Shown in pieces: positions 1-10,441 of a stretch of DNA of 64,000 nucleotides. Source of the stretch: Mycoplasma sp. CSL7475-4 (GTDB lineage Bacteria; Bacillota_I; Bacilli_A; Mycoplasmatales; Metamycoplasmataceae). Below the pieces are notes generated by a model, which was given only the letters and a program-made list of their open reading frames with translations, had not been told where the DNA came from and did no database searches. The number at the start of each line of letters is the position of its first letter. Positions within the stretch are counted from its first letter, which is position 1. The stretch is taken from positions 62,001 to 126,000 of the forward strand of contig NZ_JANUYA010000002.1 of NCBI RefSeq assembly GCF_024834065.1. Reading direction: 5' to 3'. The position numbers and the translations under genes are program-made.

Positions 1-890
1 TTTTCTAAAAATTTCGTGTTATTAAAAGAATTGCCGCCGATCTCAATTACATTTGGCATCTTAACAGTTGTTAGAGCTGTACAGTCTCCAAAAACATTAT
101 AACCGATCTTAGTTACACTTGGCATCTCGATACTTGCTAGGGCTGTGCAACCTATAAAAGCATTATCTTCAATAGTTTTTACTTCTTTTGACAGAACAAC
201 ATTTCCGCTTGCTTGTTTTCCATCAATTAATATACCATTTACAATAGCTAATTTTTGTGGGTTTGAATCGATTAAATTTTCTAAAAATTTCGTGTTATTA
301 AAAGCATTGCGATCAATATTAGTCACATTTGGCATTTCGATATTTGTTAGGGCTGTGCAGCCTTTAAAAGCTTCCTGGCCGATATTAGTCACATTTGGCA
401 TCTCGATATTTGTTAGGGCTGTGCAGCCGGAAAAAGTTCTGTACTCAATATTAGCCACAATTGGCATCTCGATGTTTGTTAGGGCTGTGCAGCCTTTAAA
501 AGCATAGTAACTAACCTTAGTTACATTCGGCATCTCGATGCTTGCTAGGGCTGTGCAGTCTTTAAAAGCACCCCTTCCAATAGTTTTTACTTCTTTTGAC
601 AGAACAACATTTCCGCTTGCTTGTTTTCCATCAATTAATATACCATTTACAATAGCTAATTTTTGTGGGTTTGAATCGATTAAATTTTCTAAAAATTTCG
701 TGCTATTAAAAGCATCGCGATCAATATTAGTCACATTTGGCATTTCGATATTTGTTAGGGCTGTGCAGCCTTTAAAAGCATTGGAACTGACATCAGTTAC
801 ATTTGGCATCTCGATGCTTGCTAGGGCTGTGCAGTCTTTAAAAGCATAGTAACTAACCTCAGTTACATTCGGCATTGATAAATTAACTAT
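1..890 (-). repeat. 66-bp LRR-coding tandem repeats with a larger ~405-bp internal duplication
   Basis: The phrase ggctgtgcag recurs at 351, 417, 483 and 549, i.e. every 66 bp (22 codons). A larger block (about 169-315, containing the gacagaacaacatttccgc sequence) is repeated almost base for base at about 577-723, and the last part of the block appears again at the left edge. Near-identity at DNA level points to recent duplication or recombination. Confidence 0.9.
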
Positions 891-1448
891 CCAAGACATT
901 TTATGAATGGATAATTCATCTTTAAGCATTCATTTTAAAGATTGTATATCATCAATTTGGTTGACTAGAGTATATCCATTCTTGTTCTTTGCAATAAATC
1001 CATTATCTATATATTTTTGAATATTGTTCTCATCAATAACAAAATATTTTATTTGATTATTGTTTTCGGGTTCTTTTGGATCAGTTGTTGTTGGTGTTTC
1101 GCTGCTGTTGTTTTCGGGTTCTTTTGGATTAGTTGTTGTTCCTGTTTCGTTGCTGTTGTTTTCAGGTTCTTTTGGTTTAGTTATTGTACCTATTTCATTG
1201 CTGGTGTTTTCAGGTTCATTTGGATTGGTTGTTGTTCCTGTTTCGTTGCTGTTGTTTTCAGGTTCTTTTGGTTTAGTTATTGTTCCTATTTCATTGCTGT
1301 TGTTTTCAGGTTCTTTTGGTTCGGTTGTTGTTCCTGTTTTACCTTTTTCAGGCAAATCCTTGCCATTATTACATGACAATGTGACTAATACCGAACCAAT
1401 CGAAACTATTGAACTAGCTGATAAGAGAATTAATTTCTTGTTTTTCAT
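1..1448 (-). CDS. BspA-type leucine-rich-repeat surface lipoprotein (C-terminus beyond left edge)
   Basis: The gene starts at 1448 and reads leftward off the window, using TGA as Trp at 930. Residues 1-26 form a lipoprotein signal ending in Cys26. Residues ~39-134 are six tandem 16-residue units of the type PKEPENNSNE, a hydrophilic stalk. From ~position 900 to the edge the protein consists of 22-residue leucine-rich repeats of the Treponema/BspA type (core IEMPNVTNI..AFKGCTALTN), interrupted by a block containing KLAIVNGILIDGKQAS. The protein is therefore a lipid-anchored, surface-exposed repeat protein; adhesion or host binding is known for BspA-type proteins but is only inferred here. The DNA repeats are nearly identical, so copy number is likely to vary. 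The C-terminus is not seen. Confidence 0.85.
1049..1334 (-). repeat. Six 48-bp tandem repeats encoding the Pro/Glu/Asn stalk
   Basis: Six consecutive 16-codon units encode variants of GTTTNPKEPENNSNET within the lipoprotein. They form the spacer between the lipid anchor and the LRR region. Confidence 0.9.
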
Positions 1449-2610
1449 AATAATGTTTTTCCTTTCTTAATGAGTTTTAACTTTTGCTTAATTTTATAAA
1501 TTTGATTTTGTTAATTTTTTAATATTCATCTGAGCCGAATACTCTCTATATAATTGTAATTTCATCTCTTCGGAGAATCCGCAATGAAAATAAATTTATC
1601 GTCTCGTCATTGTATTAAGTCTATTTTTTATTCTTATGAATGTCAAAAGCTCTTTTTAACTGTATTTTAAAGCCCTTTAATTCTTTAATTATCATGCCAT
1701 CTTCTTGATTTTATTGAGTAAATTAGCTGCTAATTATTTTCATTTAGTAAGAACAAATATTTTGGAAAGCTACGAGATTTATTTTTGATTAACAGCATTA
1801 ATTTCATCTAATTGTTTAATCAAATTTATTTAAAATGTTACCTTATAACCACTTTTAAATTTACCGACCTAAGATGAACAAAATATCGACTCATCCTCCT
1901 GAAGTTTTGACCTTATCATTTCCTCCTTTATATTCTCTTTTAGACTTATGTTATTATTTTTTTTTTTTTTGAAGTGGATCGTTGAAATTTCACTTAAAAA
2001 TATGAAAAAAGACAATATTTTATGAAAACTAACAGGTAATTGCAATAGCTAATTTCCTGTTAGTGTATCAGCTAATAAATGAAAAACGTAGCCTTAGCTG
2101 CGAATTATTGTTGAGGTTTGTCTAACAATAATTTCGTTGAATAATTCTTTAGTTAATCACTGAGGCAATTTTGAGTGACTGTAGGGAGTATTTTCGCAAC
2201 CTTTAAATCTATCCATCATATTTAAATCAATTAAATTTCAAATATAAGGCACAATAAAAAAAGAAATTAAAGACACTAAATTTAAGATCTCAAACATTGT
2301 TCAAAGATATTGCGTAGATAGAAAATGGAAATATTTTTTGTTGATGTTTATTCATAAATACCTAAAAGATCTATATAAATGTATTTACTATAATCAACCA
2401 TAAAACTAAAAATTTATGGTTTAGACTGAATAAAATCAGCAACTTAGGTTTATTTTCGATAACATCATTGATATTCAAGATTGAAATTTTAAAAATTTAT
2501 TATTTATTCTAATTGCGATTTTATTATGCCGAGCAAAAACACACTGATAGAATTAAAAAATATGTGACATATATTTTTGACATAAAAATAAGATGATATA
2601 ACAAAATTTA
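1449..2610. other. 1.2-kb gene-poor stretch, probably decayed sequence
   Basis: No reading frame longer than about 60 codons survives here even with TGA as Trp. One plus-strand frame (about 2240-2400) gives a protein-like stretch (IVQRYCVDRKWKYFLL) flanked by several TAA/TAG codons, which suggests a degraded gene of unknown origin. A poly-T run lies near 1958. I see no RNA gene. Confidence 0.4.
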
Positions 2611-2615
2611 TACTG

Positions 2616-2646
2616 AAAACACCACAGCGTGTTGCTGTGGTGTTTT
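2616..2646. terminator. Strong hairpin terminator downstream of pyrG
   Basis: Stem aaaacaccacagc / gctgtggtgtttt with loop gtgtt. It lies just beyond the 3' end of pyrG; A and T runs on both sides allow function in either direction. Confidence 0.8.
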
Positions 2647-2706
2647 TTATAAAAATGTTAATATTTTTTACCCACGTTTACTTTCTATGCTTTAAATTCA
2701 ACCTTA

Positions 2707-4320
2707 TTATTGCTTGTTTTTCCAAACAGCTTTTAAAAAGCTATCAAAAAGTGGATTCGAATTAACAACTCTTGTTGTAAATTCAGGGTGATATTGAACG
2801 CCTAAATAAAAAGGATGATTTTTTACCTCGCAAATTTCAGCCACTTTTAAATCAGGATGAATGCCAGAAAACTTAAATTCATTATCTTCTAATGAGTGGC
2901 GATATTTATCTGCTATTTCGTAACGGTGACGATGTCTTTCATAGAAAATTTTATCTCCATAAATTTTAGAAGCCAAAGTATTAGGCAAGGCTTGTATTTT
3001 GTCTTCACCTAATCTTAAAGTACCGCCTAAATTCATAGTATCTCCGTTTTCATAAAATGGAGTTAAGACAAATTCTTGATTTGTATTTTTTACTTCAAAT
3101 TCTTTACTTGTTGCATTTTTCACCCCAAGACGCCGAGCTTGAGCAATCGCCATTGCTTGAAATCCTAGACATATACCAAGCGTTGGAATTTTATTCTCTC
3201 TTGTGTATTCAGCCACATCAACTTTTGAATAAAAACCACGGACTCCAAAACCTGGTAAAATCAATGCTCCATCAATGTTTTTAAACACATTTTCAATATT
3301 TTTTTCAGTAATAGTTGAAGAATCAATTAGCGAATAATTCAAATCAACATTTAGATGCGCAGCAGAGATTTTTAATGAGGAAATAATTGATAAGTAGGCA
3401 TCTTCTAAGCCTGTATATTTTCCAACAAGTAAAATATTTACTGGTTTTGTTCTTTTTGCTAAATATTTCTCGATAAAATTATTTCACTCCTTATTTGCGT
3501 CCTGAATAATTTCTTTTTTAATTTGAAAGTGTTCATAAATTATCCGCACTATTCCGTATTTTTCTAAAAATAAAGGTATTTCATAAATATTAGTTTTGTC
3601 AGGAATATTAATAATATTTTGCGACGGAATAAAAGCACTTTCACTGATTTTTTTGATAATTGAACTATCAATTCCTTCTTGTGAACGCAACAATAAGATA
3701 TTTGGATTAATACCAAACGAGCGCAGAGAAGCAATAGAAACTTGACTTGGTTTTGATTTATATTCCTTTGATGCACTCAGGTATGGTATAAATGCTAAAT
3801 GAGTAAATAAGACATTTTTCGAATACATGCTAGCAAATTTTGATATTGCATAAATATAAGGGTTGGATTCAAGATCGCCTACAGTTCCCCCAATCTCAAT
3901 TAACATAAAATCAGGCTCTTTTTTAGTAGCTTGTGTCAAAATAATGTCAATAATTTCATCAATAACATGCGGCACAATTTGAACCGTTTTTCCTAAATAT
4001 TCACCCCGTCTTTCCTTTTCGAAAATTCGCGTAAAAATTCTGCCAGTTGTAAAATTAGATTCTTTTGTTAATTTAACATCAATAAATCTTTCGTAGTGTC
4101 CTAAATCTAAATCTGTTTCCCCACCATCGCTGGTTACATAAACTTCCCCGTGTTCCATTGGATTCATCACTCCTGGGTCAATATTTAAGTATGGGTCCAT
4201 TTTTAGAACAAAAATACTAAATCCTTGTGCTTTTAATAAATTTCCTATACTAGCGGCACTAACCCCTTTGCCTAAACCACTTAACACACCGCCGGTTATA
4301 AAAATAAATTTTGTTTTCAT
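2707..4320 (-). CDS. pyrG: CTP synthase
   Basis: Converts UTP to CTP using ATP and glutamine, the last step of pyrimidine nucleotide synthesis. The 537-residue length matches the family. The N-terminal synthetase domain opens with TGGVLSGLGKG. The C-terminal class I glutamine amidotransferase domain shows the nucleophile motif GICLGFQAMA and the histidine/glutamate motif YHPEF. One in-frame TGA (3484) must be read as Trp to join the halves. The start at 4320 follows GGAGGATT. It is transcribed alone toward the terminator at 2616-2646, downstream of the tRNA operon and its two terminators. Confidence 0.97.
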
Positions 4321-4388
4321 AATCCTCCAAAAATTAAAAAAATAATACTTATATTATAAACAAGCACAATTTTATTGAAATAAAAAAA

Positions 4389-4411
4389 GCAAACAAGCTC
4401 ATTTTGTTTGC
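4389..4411 (-). terminator. Second hairpin terminator after the tRNA operon
   Basis: Stem gcaaacaa / ttgtttgc with an A7 tract on the left, which is a T7 tract in leftward RNA. It lies between the tRNA cluster and pyrG. Confidence 0.7.
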
Positions 4412-4439
4412 ATAACGATATTAAAATGTAATAAAAAAA

Positions 4440-4453
4440 GCCCAAAAGGGGGC
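4440..4453 (-). terminator. Terminator of the tRNA operon
   Basis: Short GC stem gccc / gggc followed, in the leftward RNA, by a run of seven U. It sits 14 bases after the 3' end of tRNA-Phe. Confidence 0.75.
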
Positions 4454-4466
4454 GATTTTAATCATA

Positions 4467-4542
4467 TGGTGGCTCCGGCAGGAATCGAACCAGCGACACA
4501 CGGAGCTTCAATCCGTTGCTCTACCTACTGAGCTACAGAGCC
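4467..4542 (-). tRNA. tRNA-Phe (anticodon GAA)
   Basis: 76 nt with encoded CCA. Acceptor GGCTCTG/CGGAGCC; anticodon loop TTGAAGC gives GAA. Last tRNA of the leftward operon. The T stem has one mismatch. Confidence 0.95.
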
Positions 4543-4546
4543 ACAA

Positions 4547-4623
4547 TGGCGGTCCAGACGGGGATCGAACCCGCGATCTCCTCCGTGACAGGGAGGCGTA
4601 TTAAACCACTTTACCACTGGACC
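4547..4623 (-). tRNA. tRNA-Asp (anticodon GTC)
   Basis: 77 nt with encoded CCA. Acceptor GGTCCAG/CTGGACC; anticodon loop CTGTCAC. Confidence 0.96.
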
Positions 4624-4626
4624 ATT

Positions 4627-4703
4627 TGGTGGCGGAGGTTGGACTTGAACCAACGACCTCAGGGTTATGAGCCCTGCGAGATACCGAGCTTCTCCACTCC
4701 GCG
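4627..4703 (-). tRNA. Initiator tRNA-fMet (anticodon CAT)
   Basis: 77 nt with encoded CCA. The first acceptor pair is mismatched (C1 opposite C72) and the anticodon stem ends in three G-C pairs (CAGGG/CCCTG), both marks of an initiator. Confidence 0.93.
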
Positions 4704-4738
4704 ATGTGATAAGTTTTTTTGGGTGCCATAACAGCAAA

Positions 4739-4831
4739 TGGCGGGTGATGAGGGATTTGAACCCCCGCGGGCCGTGAAGCCCCTGCTAGTTTTCAAGACT
4801 AGTCCCTTCAGCCGGACTTGGGTAATCACCC
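4739..4831 (-). tRNA. tRNA-Ser (anticodon TGA)
   Basis: 93 nt with the long variable arm of class II tRNAs. Acceptor GGGTGAT/ATCACCC; anticodon loop CTTGAAA. Confidence 0.95.
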
Positions 4832-4832
4832 A

Positions 4833-4908
4833 TGGTGGACCTAACTGGATTCGAACCGGTAACCGACCGGTTATGAGCCGGTTGCTCTAACCGTTGAGCT
4901 ATAGGTCC
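4833..4908 (-). tRNA. tRNA-Ile2 (anticodon CAT, probably lysidine-modified)
   Basis: 76 nt with encoded CCA, acceptor GGACCTA/TAGGTCC, loop CTCATAA. The acceptor matches the Bacillus-type tRNA-Ile2 rather than elongator Met, and its place between Met and Ser follows the conserved Pro-Ala-Met-Ile-Ser-fMet-Asp-Phe order. The identity therefore rests on context as well as sequence. Confidence 0.8.
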
Positions 4909-4934
4909 ATAACAGTTAGATTTGTTCCATATAA

Positions 4935-5011
4935 TGGTAGCGTCGAAGAGAGTCGAACTCTTGACCTTCCGGGTATGAACCGGACGCTCTAACCAACTGA
5001 GCTACAACGCC
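4935..5011 (-). tRNA. Elongator tRNA-Met (anticodon CAT)
   Basis: 77 nt with encoded CCA. Acceptor begins GGCGTTG with G1-U72, as in Bacillus elongator tRNA-Met; loop TTCATAC. Confidence 0.85.
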
Positions 5012-5015
5012 ATAA

Positions 5016-5092
5016 TGGTGGAGGATATGGGATTCGAACCCACCACCCCCTGCGTGCAAGGCAGGTGCTCTAGCCAAATGAGCTAATCCCCC
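5016..5092 (-). tRNA. tRNA-Ala (anticodon TGC)
   Basis: 77 nt with encoded CCA. Acceptor GGGGGAT/ATCCTCC; anticodon loop CTTGCAC. Confidence 0.96.
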
Positions 5093-5094
5093 AA

Positions 5095-5171
5095 TGGTGA
5101 AGAAGACAGGATTTGAACCTGCGACCACTTGGTCCCAAACCAAGCGCTCTACCAAGCTGAGCTACTTCTCC
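5095..5171 (-). tRNA. tRNA-Pro (anticodon TGG)
   Basis: 77 nt with encoded CCA. Acceptor GGAGAAG/CTTCTTC; anticodon loop TTTGGGA. First tRNA of the leftward operon. Confidence 0.96.
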
Positions 5172-5202
5172 GCTGGCATGCTTTATCAATAAAAGCAAGA
5201 TT

Positions 5203-5208
5203 ATTATA
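5203..5208 (-). promoter_or_regulatory. -10 box of the tRNA operon promoter (extended -10)
   Basis: On the minus strand this reads TATAAT preceded directly by TGA, i.e. an extended -10. It lies about 30 bases upstream of tRNA-Pro. Confidence 0.65.
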
Positions 5209-5326
5209 TCACAGCAAATGATAAGAAAAAGAATTTTTTTAAATTTTTTTTATTAGCTATTTTTTAAACAAAAAAGCCGTAGATGCCATGAATAATATAA
5301 AATATTATATAGGTAATGGAGATAAA

Positions 5327-6367
5327 ATGAAACAAAGAATTAAATTAACAAAACAAAATTTTGACGAACTAAAAAAAACAATGAGCATGGATTTAGATTT
5401 ATTTCTAAGTTTAACTAATATTAGCAATAAAGAAGATATAAATAAAATAATCATTTTTCGTTTCCTAAACGAACAAGATAATGATGAAATCATAGCGAAA
5501 ATTAAAAATGTAAATGAAAAAGTATCTTTTGAACTATTTGGATTGAATATTAAAAATTTCGACACATTCGTTTTTGATATGGATGGAACATTATTAGATA
5601 GTAAAAAAAATATTGTGCCAAATAATTTAAAAATACTAAACCAATTACGAGCAATGGGCAAAAATATTGCGATTGCCACTGGTAGAGCTGTATTTATGTT
5701 AAAAAATTATTTAAATATTATTCCATATAATTTACCATTTTTATGTGCTAATGGTGGAATGGTTTATGATCATGTAAGTTTTGAAATGATTTCTGATTTT
5801 AATATTCCAAAAAAACAAGCAAATTTAATCATGGATAAGGCTGATGAATTAAATTTAGGCTATTATGTTTTTTGAACTAACGGTTTAGCCGGATTTAATG
5901 TTGAAAATTCACAAGATTTCAAATCTCGTGATTATTCAAAAATGATGGAGCCTGAACATTGAAGTTTAAATCCTGGCAGAAGTTTTTTAGATGATAAAAC
6001 AATTTGCAAAATTTTAGTAACTTTTGATCCACACCAAAGCGAAGATATAAAAGTATTAGCCCAATTTGTTGAGCAATTTAAAAATCTAATCGGTGTGCAG
6101 ACACAAAAAAACTTTTTTGACATTGGCGAACCTAGTTCAAAAGCACTGGCACTTGAATCAATAGCCCCTAAATATAATATTGATTTAGGTAGAACTGTCG
6201 CTTTTGGTGATGCTAACAATGATGCACCTACTTTTGATGTAGTTGCCTTATCATGTGCGCCACTAAATTCAATGACAAATGCTCTAGAAGGAGCCACTTT
6301 TGTTAGCGACAAAACATCAGACGAAGATTGAATATATGATTTTATAGAAAATAAACTATTAAAATAA
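5327..6367 (+). CDS. Cof-type HAD-superfamily phosphatase with N-terminal extension
   Basis: A 346-residue protein. The HAD motif I is FDMDGTLLDS, motif II lies in IAIATGR and motif IV in FGDANNDAP, so the Cof/YidA subfamily of sugar-phosphate or nucleotide phosphatases is clear; the substrate is not. Cof proteins usually begin right before motif I, but here about 80 residues precede it (TKQNFDELKKTMSMDLDLF...) with no recognised domain. Three TGA Trp codons lie in the second half. I start at 5327 because GGAG sits 6 bases upstream; an upstream ATG at 5288 has no ribosome site. The gene faces the next one and shares the terminator at 6382-6410. Confidence 0.85.
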
Positions 6368-6381
6368 AAATAACGAGTAAA

Positions 6382-6410
6382 AATAATAGTGATAGCACAT
6401 CACTATTATT
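6382..6410. terminator. Bidirectional terminator between convergent genes
   Basis: Perfect 12-bp stem aataatagtgat / atcactattatt with loop agcac and T-rich flank. It serves the HAD gene from the left and the lipoprotein gene from the right. Confidence 0.85.
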
Positions 6411-6423
6411 TTTTTATGACAAA

Positions 6424-8805
6424 TTATTTTTCAAATTCGTATCTGAATCCATGTGACTTAGCATAGTCACTAACATAAGAATTATATTTATCGGTAACTA
6501 ATGTAATATTACTAATTTTTACAAAAGCATACTCAGAAATATGATTGATAGAAGCAGGAAGATAAACTTTTTTTAACTTAGGTAAATAATTGAAAGTAAA
6601 ATCAGGGATATTAGTAATTCCTTGCTCTAAATATACTTCCTCAACATTTTCCTTAAACGATATTTCTTGGCCGCTTAATTTTGTTAATGGGTGAATATAA
6701 ATTTTTGTGGCCCCATCAGGAATCGAAATTAGTTGTGAATAGTCATTATTATATAAAAGACCTTTATATGAAGCGAATGAGTAATTACCCGGCTCAACTT
6801 CAATAAATTTCAATAAAGGAATATTAAATAGCTCTTTCCCATCACTTAGTGTTTTTGTGTATTTAGATATTGTTATTTTATCTTTTTGATATCCAGCAGG
6901 TGTTACTAAAATTTCACTTAAATCTTTAGTGTATAGCATTGCGTCTGAATACGCATAAACGCTATTACCTTCATCAACATTGAAACTTTCTAACTGCGCC
7001 TGCATACCTTTGTATTCAATGTTTGTAACATATTTACCAATTTGTAGCGTTTTTAAATTCTCGTTATTCAGCAGTGTATTTGCGATGTTTTCAACTTTTA
7101 TATCGCCTAGTAAGTCTGGAATTACTACATGCTCACTTAAGGCGTTTTTGATTGCTAGACCTTTTCAATATTCGTATTGAATTTGATTATGGGTTAAAGT
7201 ATAATTCAACACCCTTATGACACGATGGTCATTTGATATTTGTTCAGAATTCATTCTAAAATATCTTTTTTGAATAGTTCCTCAAGTCGGATCAGAATAA
7301 AATCACTCGTGTGTTTGGGGATCTTGAACTAAAACTCACTGGTGATCACCGGCCGATGATCAACCAATTACCATGACTGAATTTACACCAATCAAGTCCA
7401 ACATTTCTTTGTATAAATTACTAAAACCACCACACACTGCGTATCTATACTCAATTATTTCTCAAGGATTAATATGAGGTCTATTTTTAGCATTAGCATA
7501 CTTAATGTTATTTGTTATTCAATCAAAAATTGCTTCAATTTTTTCGTTCTTAGTCATTGACTCTTTAACGATAGAATTATGTAAAAATTCATTAACTTTT
7601 TGTCGTTGTGCTGGCGTATAGTTAATTTCACTGAATTTTTCAATAAATTCATTGCCGCCAAAATTTAAAAACTTGATTGCTTGATTATTAATGAATGCAT
7701 TTTGAGGATTCACGCGACGATTTGTGTCTTTCAATGAGGCATTAATTGCGTCGACTTCTGGATAATTAAGCAAGGGATTGCTTTCTTGTTTATGTTTTTT
7801 TTGAGCTAACTTATTGTAGTTATCGCCGGCTCACTCAGGTTTGGCATCTTCAGAATCTTTTAGCGATTCTTTAAGCGATTTAATTTGATTAAATTGCGAA
7901 CTCATCGAATCGTAGTAATTGCGCAATTCGTTCAAATAAAATTCATTATCGCTTTTTATAGTTGGAAATTTAAAATCATAGATTTGGCTTTGTAATAAAT
8001 CAACAACTTCTTCGTACTTATATTTTGCTTCATTTTTTGTTGAGGATAAATAATCACTTAGTTCATTTCTTAAATCAGTCAATTTAACTTCAAATTCGGC
8101 AATTTTTTGTTCAAAATCAACAGTATTTTCTTGCTGTTTTTCATTTTTATCTGTGTTGTGTTCTCGATCATCAGCAATGTTATTTTCATCTTTATTGTCT
8201 TTAACCTCAATATTTTTGTTGGTTTTTTGATCAGTGTTTTTATTTGCTTGCTCGTTTTTTTCACTATCGTCATTATTATTAGACTCTATATGCTGACCAT
8301 TGTTAGATCGATTATCGCTTTCAACATCTTTATTTTCAGTGTTTTGTACCTTAGTGTCATTGTCGTCTTCGCTTGTATTGTCATTATTTTGCGATCCATG
8401 ATTGTTATCGCTCGAACCAACTTGATGATTATTTACAGGTTCGCTTTCATCTTTTGTGTGTTTGCTGTTGGTTTTTTCCGACTCATTTTGATTATTTTCA
8501 TTCACCCTGTCGTTTCTTTTATCATTGCTACTGTCATTGGGAGTAGGTTTTTGCTTATCAACGGTTGGTTTTGATGGTTTATTGTGTTCATTATTATCGT
8601 TATTAACAACGTTCATAGTTTTGTTTTTCGGTTCGCCAATATCATTATTTTTCTCAGTTGTCGCAACACTATTAGCGATGTTATTATCATCTTGTTCATT
8701 GTTACTGCTTGTTTTTTTAGTATTTGAGCACGAAACTGCCATCACATTTAAAGCTAGACTAAGCGGGATACTAAATAATAATTTTTTTGGACTTCGTTTT
8801 TTCAT
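6424..8805 (-). CDS. Lipoprotein with transglutaminase-like domain and C-terminal LRRs
   Basis: A 793-residue protein, joined through several TGA Trp codons. Residues 1-26 form a lipoprotein signal (MAVSC, Cys26). Residues ~27-250 are a low-complexity Asn/Asp/Lys/Glu linker. A transglutaminase-like cysteine-protease fold follows, with a likely triad Cys458 (YAVCGGFSNLY), His488 (GDHQWVL) and Asp505 (YSDPTWG). The C-terminal ~200 residues are BspA/TpLRR-like repeats (LPKLKKVYLPASINHISEYAF). It is predicted to sit on the outer face of the membrane. Known relatives include proteases and cross-linking or amide-hydrolysing enzymes; the substrate is unknown. The start at 8805 follows TGAGG. The protein shares its LRR type with the lipoprotein at the left edge. 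Confidence 0.85.
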
Positions 8806-8823
8806 ATTTACCTCATTTTCATT

Positions 8824-8829
8824 ATTATA
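8824..8829 (-). promoter_or_regulatory. -10 box upstream of the transglutaminase-like lipoprotein
   Basis: Minus strand TATAAT about 19 bases before the start codon, implying a very short leader. Confidence 0.5.
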
Positions 8830-8857
8830 ATATGAATAAAACACAGCGGGAATCAAA

Positions 8858-8880
8858 AAAAACAGGCATGGCCTGTTTTT
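8858..8880 (-). terminator. Terminator of the leucyl aminopeptidase gene
   Basis: Stem aaaaacaggc / gcctgttttt with a tight ATG loop, directly after the stop at 8886 and ending in a U-rich run in leftward RNA. Confidence 0.8.
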
Positions 8881-8885
8881 ATAAA

Positions 8886-10241
8886 TTATTTTTGGATCGC
8901 AAATTCAACTAATGTATCAAGCAATGCACCCATTGGTTTGCCTTTTCTATCGGCGGTTCCTGCAATATCACAGTGAATGTATGGAACATTGTTAGTAAAT
9001 TCTTTTAGGAACATTGCCGCAGTGTTGTGATCTGATGTTTCATCATTGTTGTAATTATTTAAATCGGCAACAATACTTGCGGTATTAGGTTCATGGAAAT
9101 CTTCGTGTAGTGGCATTCTTCAAACTTTTTCACGTGCTATTTTTGCCGCTTTTTCAAATATTTTTCAATTTTGCTCATCTGTTGACCAAATACCAGAGTA
9201 ATCAAGTCCTAATGTTCTAACCATTGCACCGGTTAATGTTGCAACATCAACTAATGTTGTGGCATTTAAAACTGTCGCACCATAATATAATCCGTCAGCT
9301 AAAACAAGACGACCTTCAGCATCAGTGTCTGTAACTTCGACCGAAATTCCAGCCATTGAATCATACACATTTTCCGGCAATGAAGCATCACCATCTTGGC
9401 GGTTATCAGTAATACACATTACTGCTGCTAAATTTTTCTTAATTTTTAATTCAGCTGCAGTTTTAACTGTGTAAGCAGTTATAACTGAACCTGACATGTC
9501 ATATTTCATACCTTCCATATGATAACCTTTGGTATTCATCCCACCGGTGTCAAAAGTAATACCTTTTCCAACATAAACAATTTTTTCGTCTGAATCAGGA
9601 TTCCCGTTGTACTCAATAACTACAACCCGTGGAGCGTGTGTTGAACCTTTATTGACTGACAAAATAAGACCCATACCTAAATCGCTGATGTCATTTTTTC
9701 TCAGTACTGTTACTTTTAAATCTTCATTTTGTTCGAATTCTTCTTTAATAACATCGGCCAATGTTTCAGAATTTAAAAAGTTTTCTGGCATCACTTGTAA
9801 ATTTCTAACCGAGTTTTTATTCAAGGCAATAATTGCGTATTTTTGTGCTATTTCAGTAAAAGAGGCATCTGGTAATAGGAATGTGAATTGTTTTTTTTCT
9901 GGTGCTTCTTTTTTCTTGTTAAACAAAACAGCCTCATAGAAAAATATTTTTGAATAAAATGCTTTAATTACAGCATCCATATCTAATTTTTTCGTTACAA
10001 ATGTTTTTAAGTCTATTTGATAGTTTCTATTGCTTGTTACAATGAATTTATCAATAAAATTAAGTAGTTGATCATAATTCAAATCTTTTTCAATATAAAT
10101 AAATGCTTCTTTGTTTTCGATAAACTCAGTAATAGCACCGTTTTTTGTTGAAATTTTTGGACTAATTTCATGATCTATTTGACCACAAACTGCTTTTAAT
10201 AAGAAATTTTCATTTCTAAATGTTGAATAATATTTAATCAT
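8886..10241 (-). CDS. pepA: Leucyl aminopeptidase, M17 family
   Basis: A 451-residue cytosolic dimetal exopeptidase that removes N-terminal residues from peptides and so feeds amino acids to this auxotroph. The C-terminal catalytic domain shows VGKGITFDTGGMNTKGYHM (metal-binding and catalytic Lys) and the family signature TDTDAEGRLVLADG. The N-terminal ~140 residues are diverged, as usual. TGA is Trp at 9165. The start at 10241 follows AGGAGGG. It is a single-gene unit ending at the hairpin at 8858-8880. Confidence 0.93.
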
Positions 10242-10441
10242 TATCCCTCCTGTATGAGTAATATTATACACGGAAATCAACACTTAACCGACTTGTTGGA
10301 ATGATAACTTTAAGTAATTTTTAGTGCGATTATTTTTCAATGCATTCAACACATCTCAATTGTGTTATTTTGCTTTTATTTTCTAGTTTAATAATTTTTT
10401 CCTTTTTGTGTTTATAAAAGAAAAATAAGTAATTTATCTAT

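Noticed and set aside
1..890. CRISPR array
   Set aside because: The regular spacing comes from in-frame protein repeats without unique spacers; no cas genes are in the window.
1017..1470. Plus-strand open frames rich in FGFFWISCC or SGSFGLVVVP
   Set aside because: They are antisense images of the 48-bp repeats of the lipoprotein on the minus strand.
4516..5155. Open frames of 70-80 codons on both strands
   Set aside because: They lie within the tRNA cluster; the tRNA structures explain the sequence.
8107..8830. Plus-strand hydrophobic open frames
   Set aside because: Antisense to the Asn/Asp-rich linker and signal of the transglutaminase-like lipoprotein.
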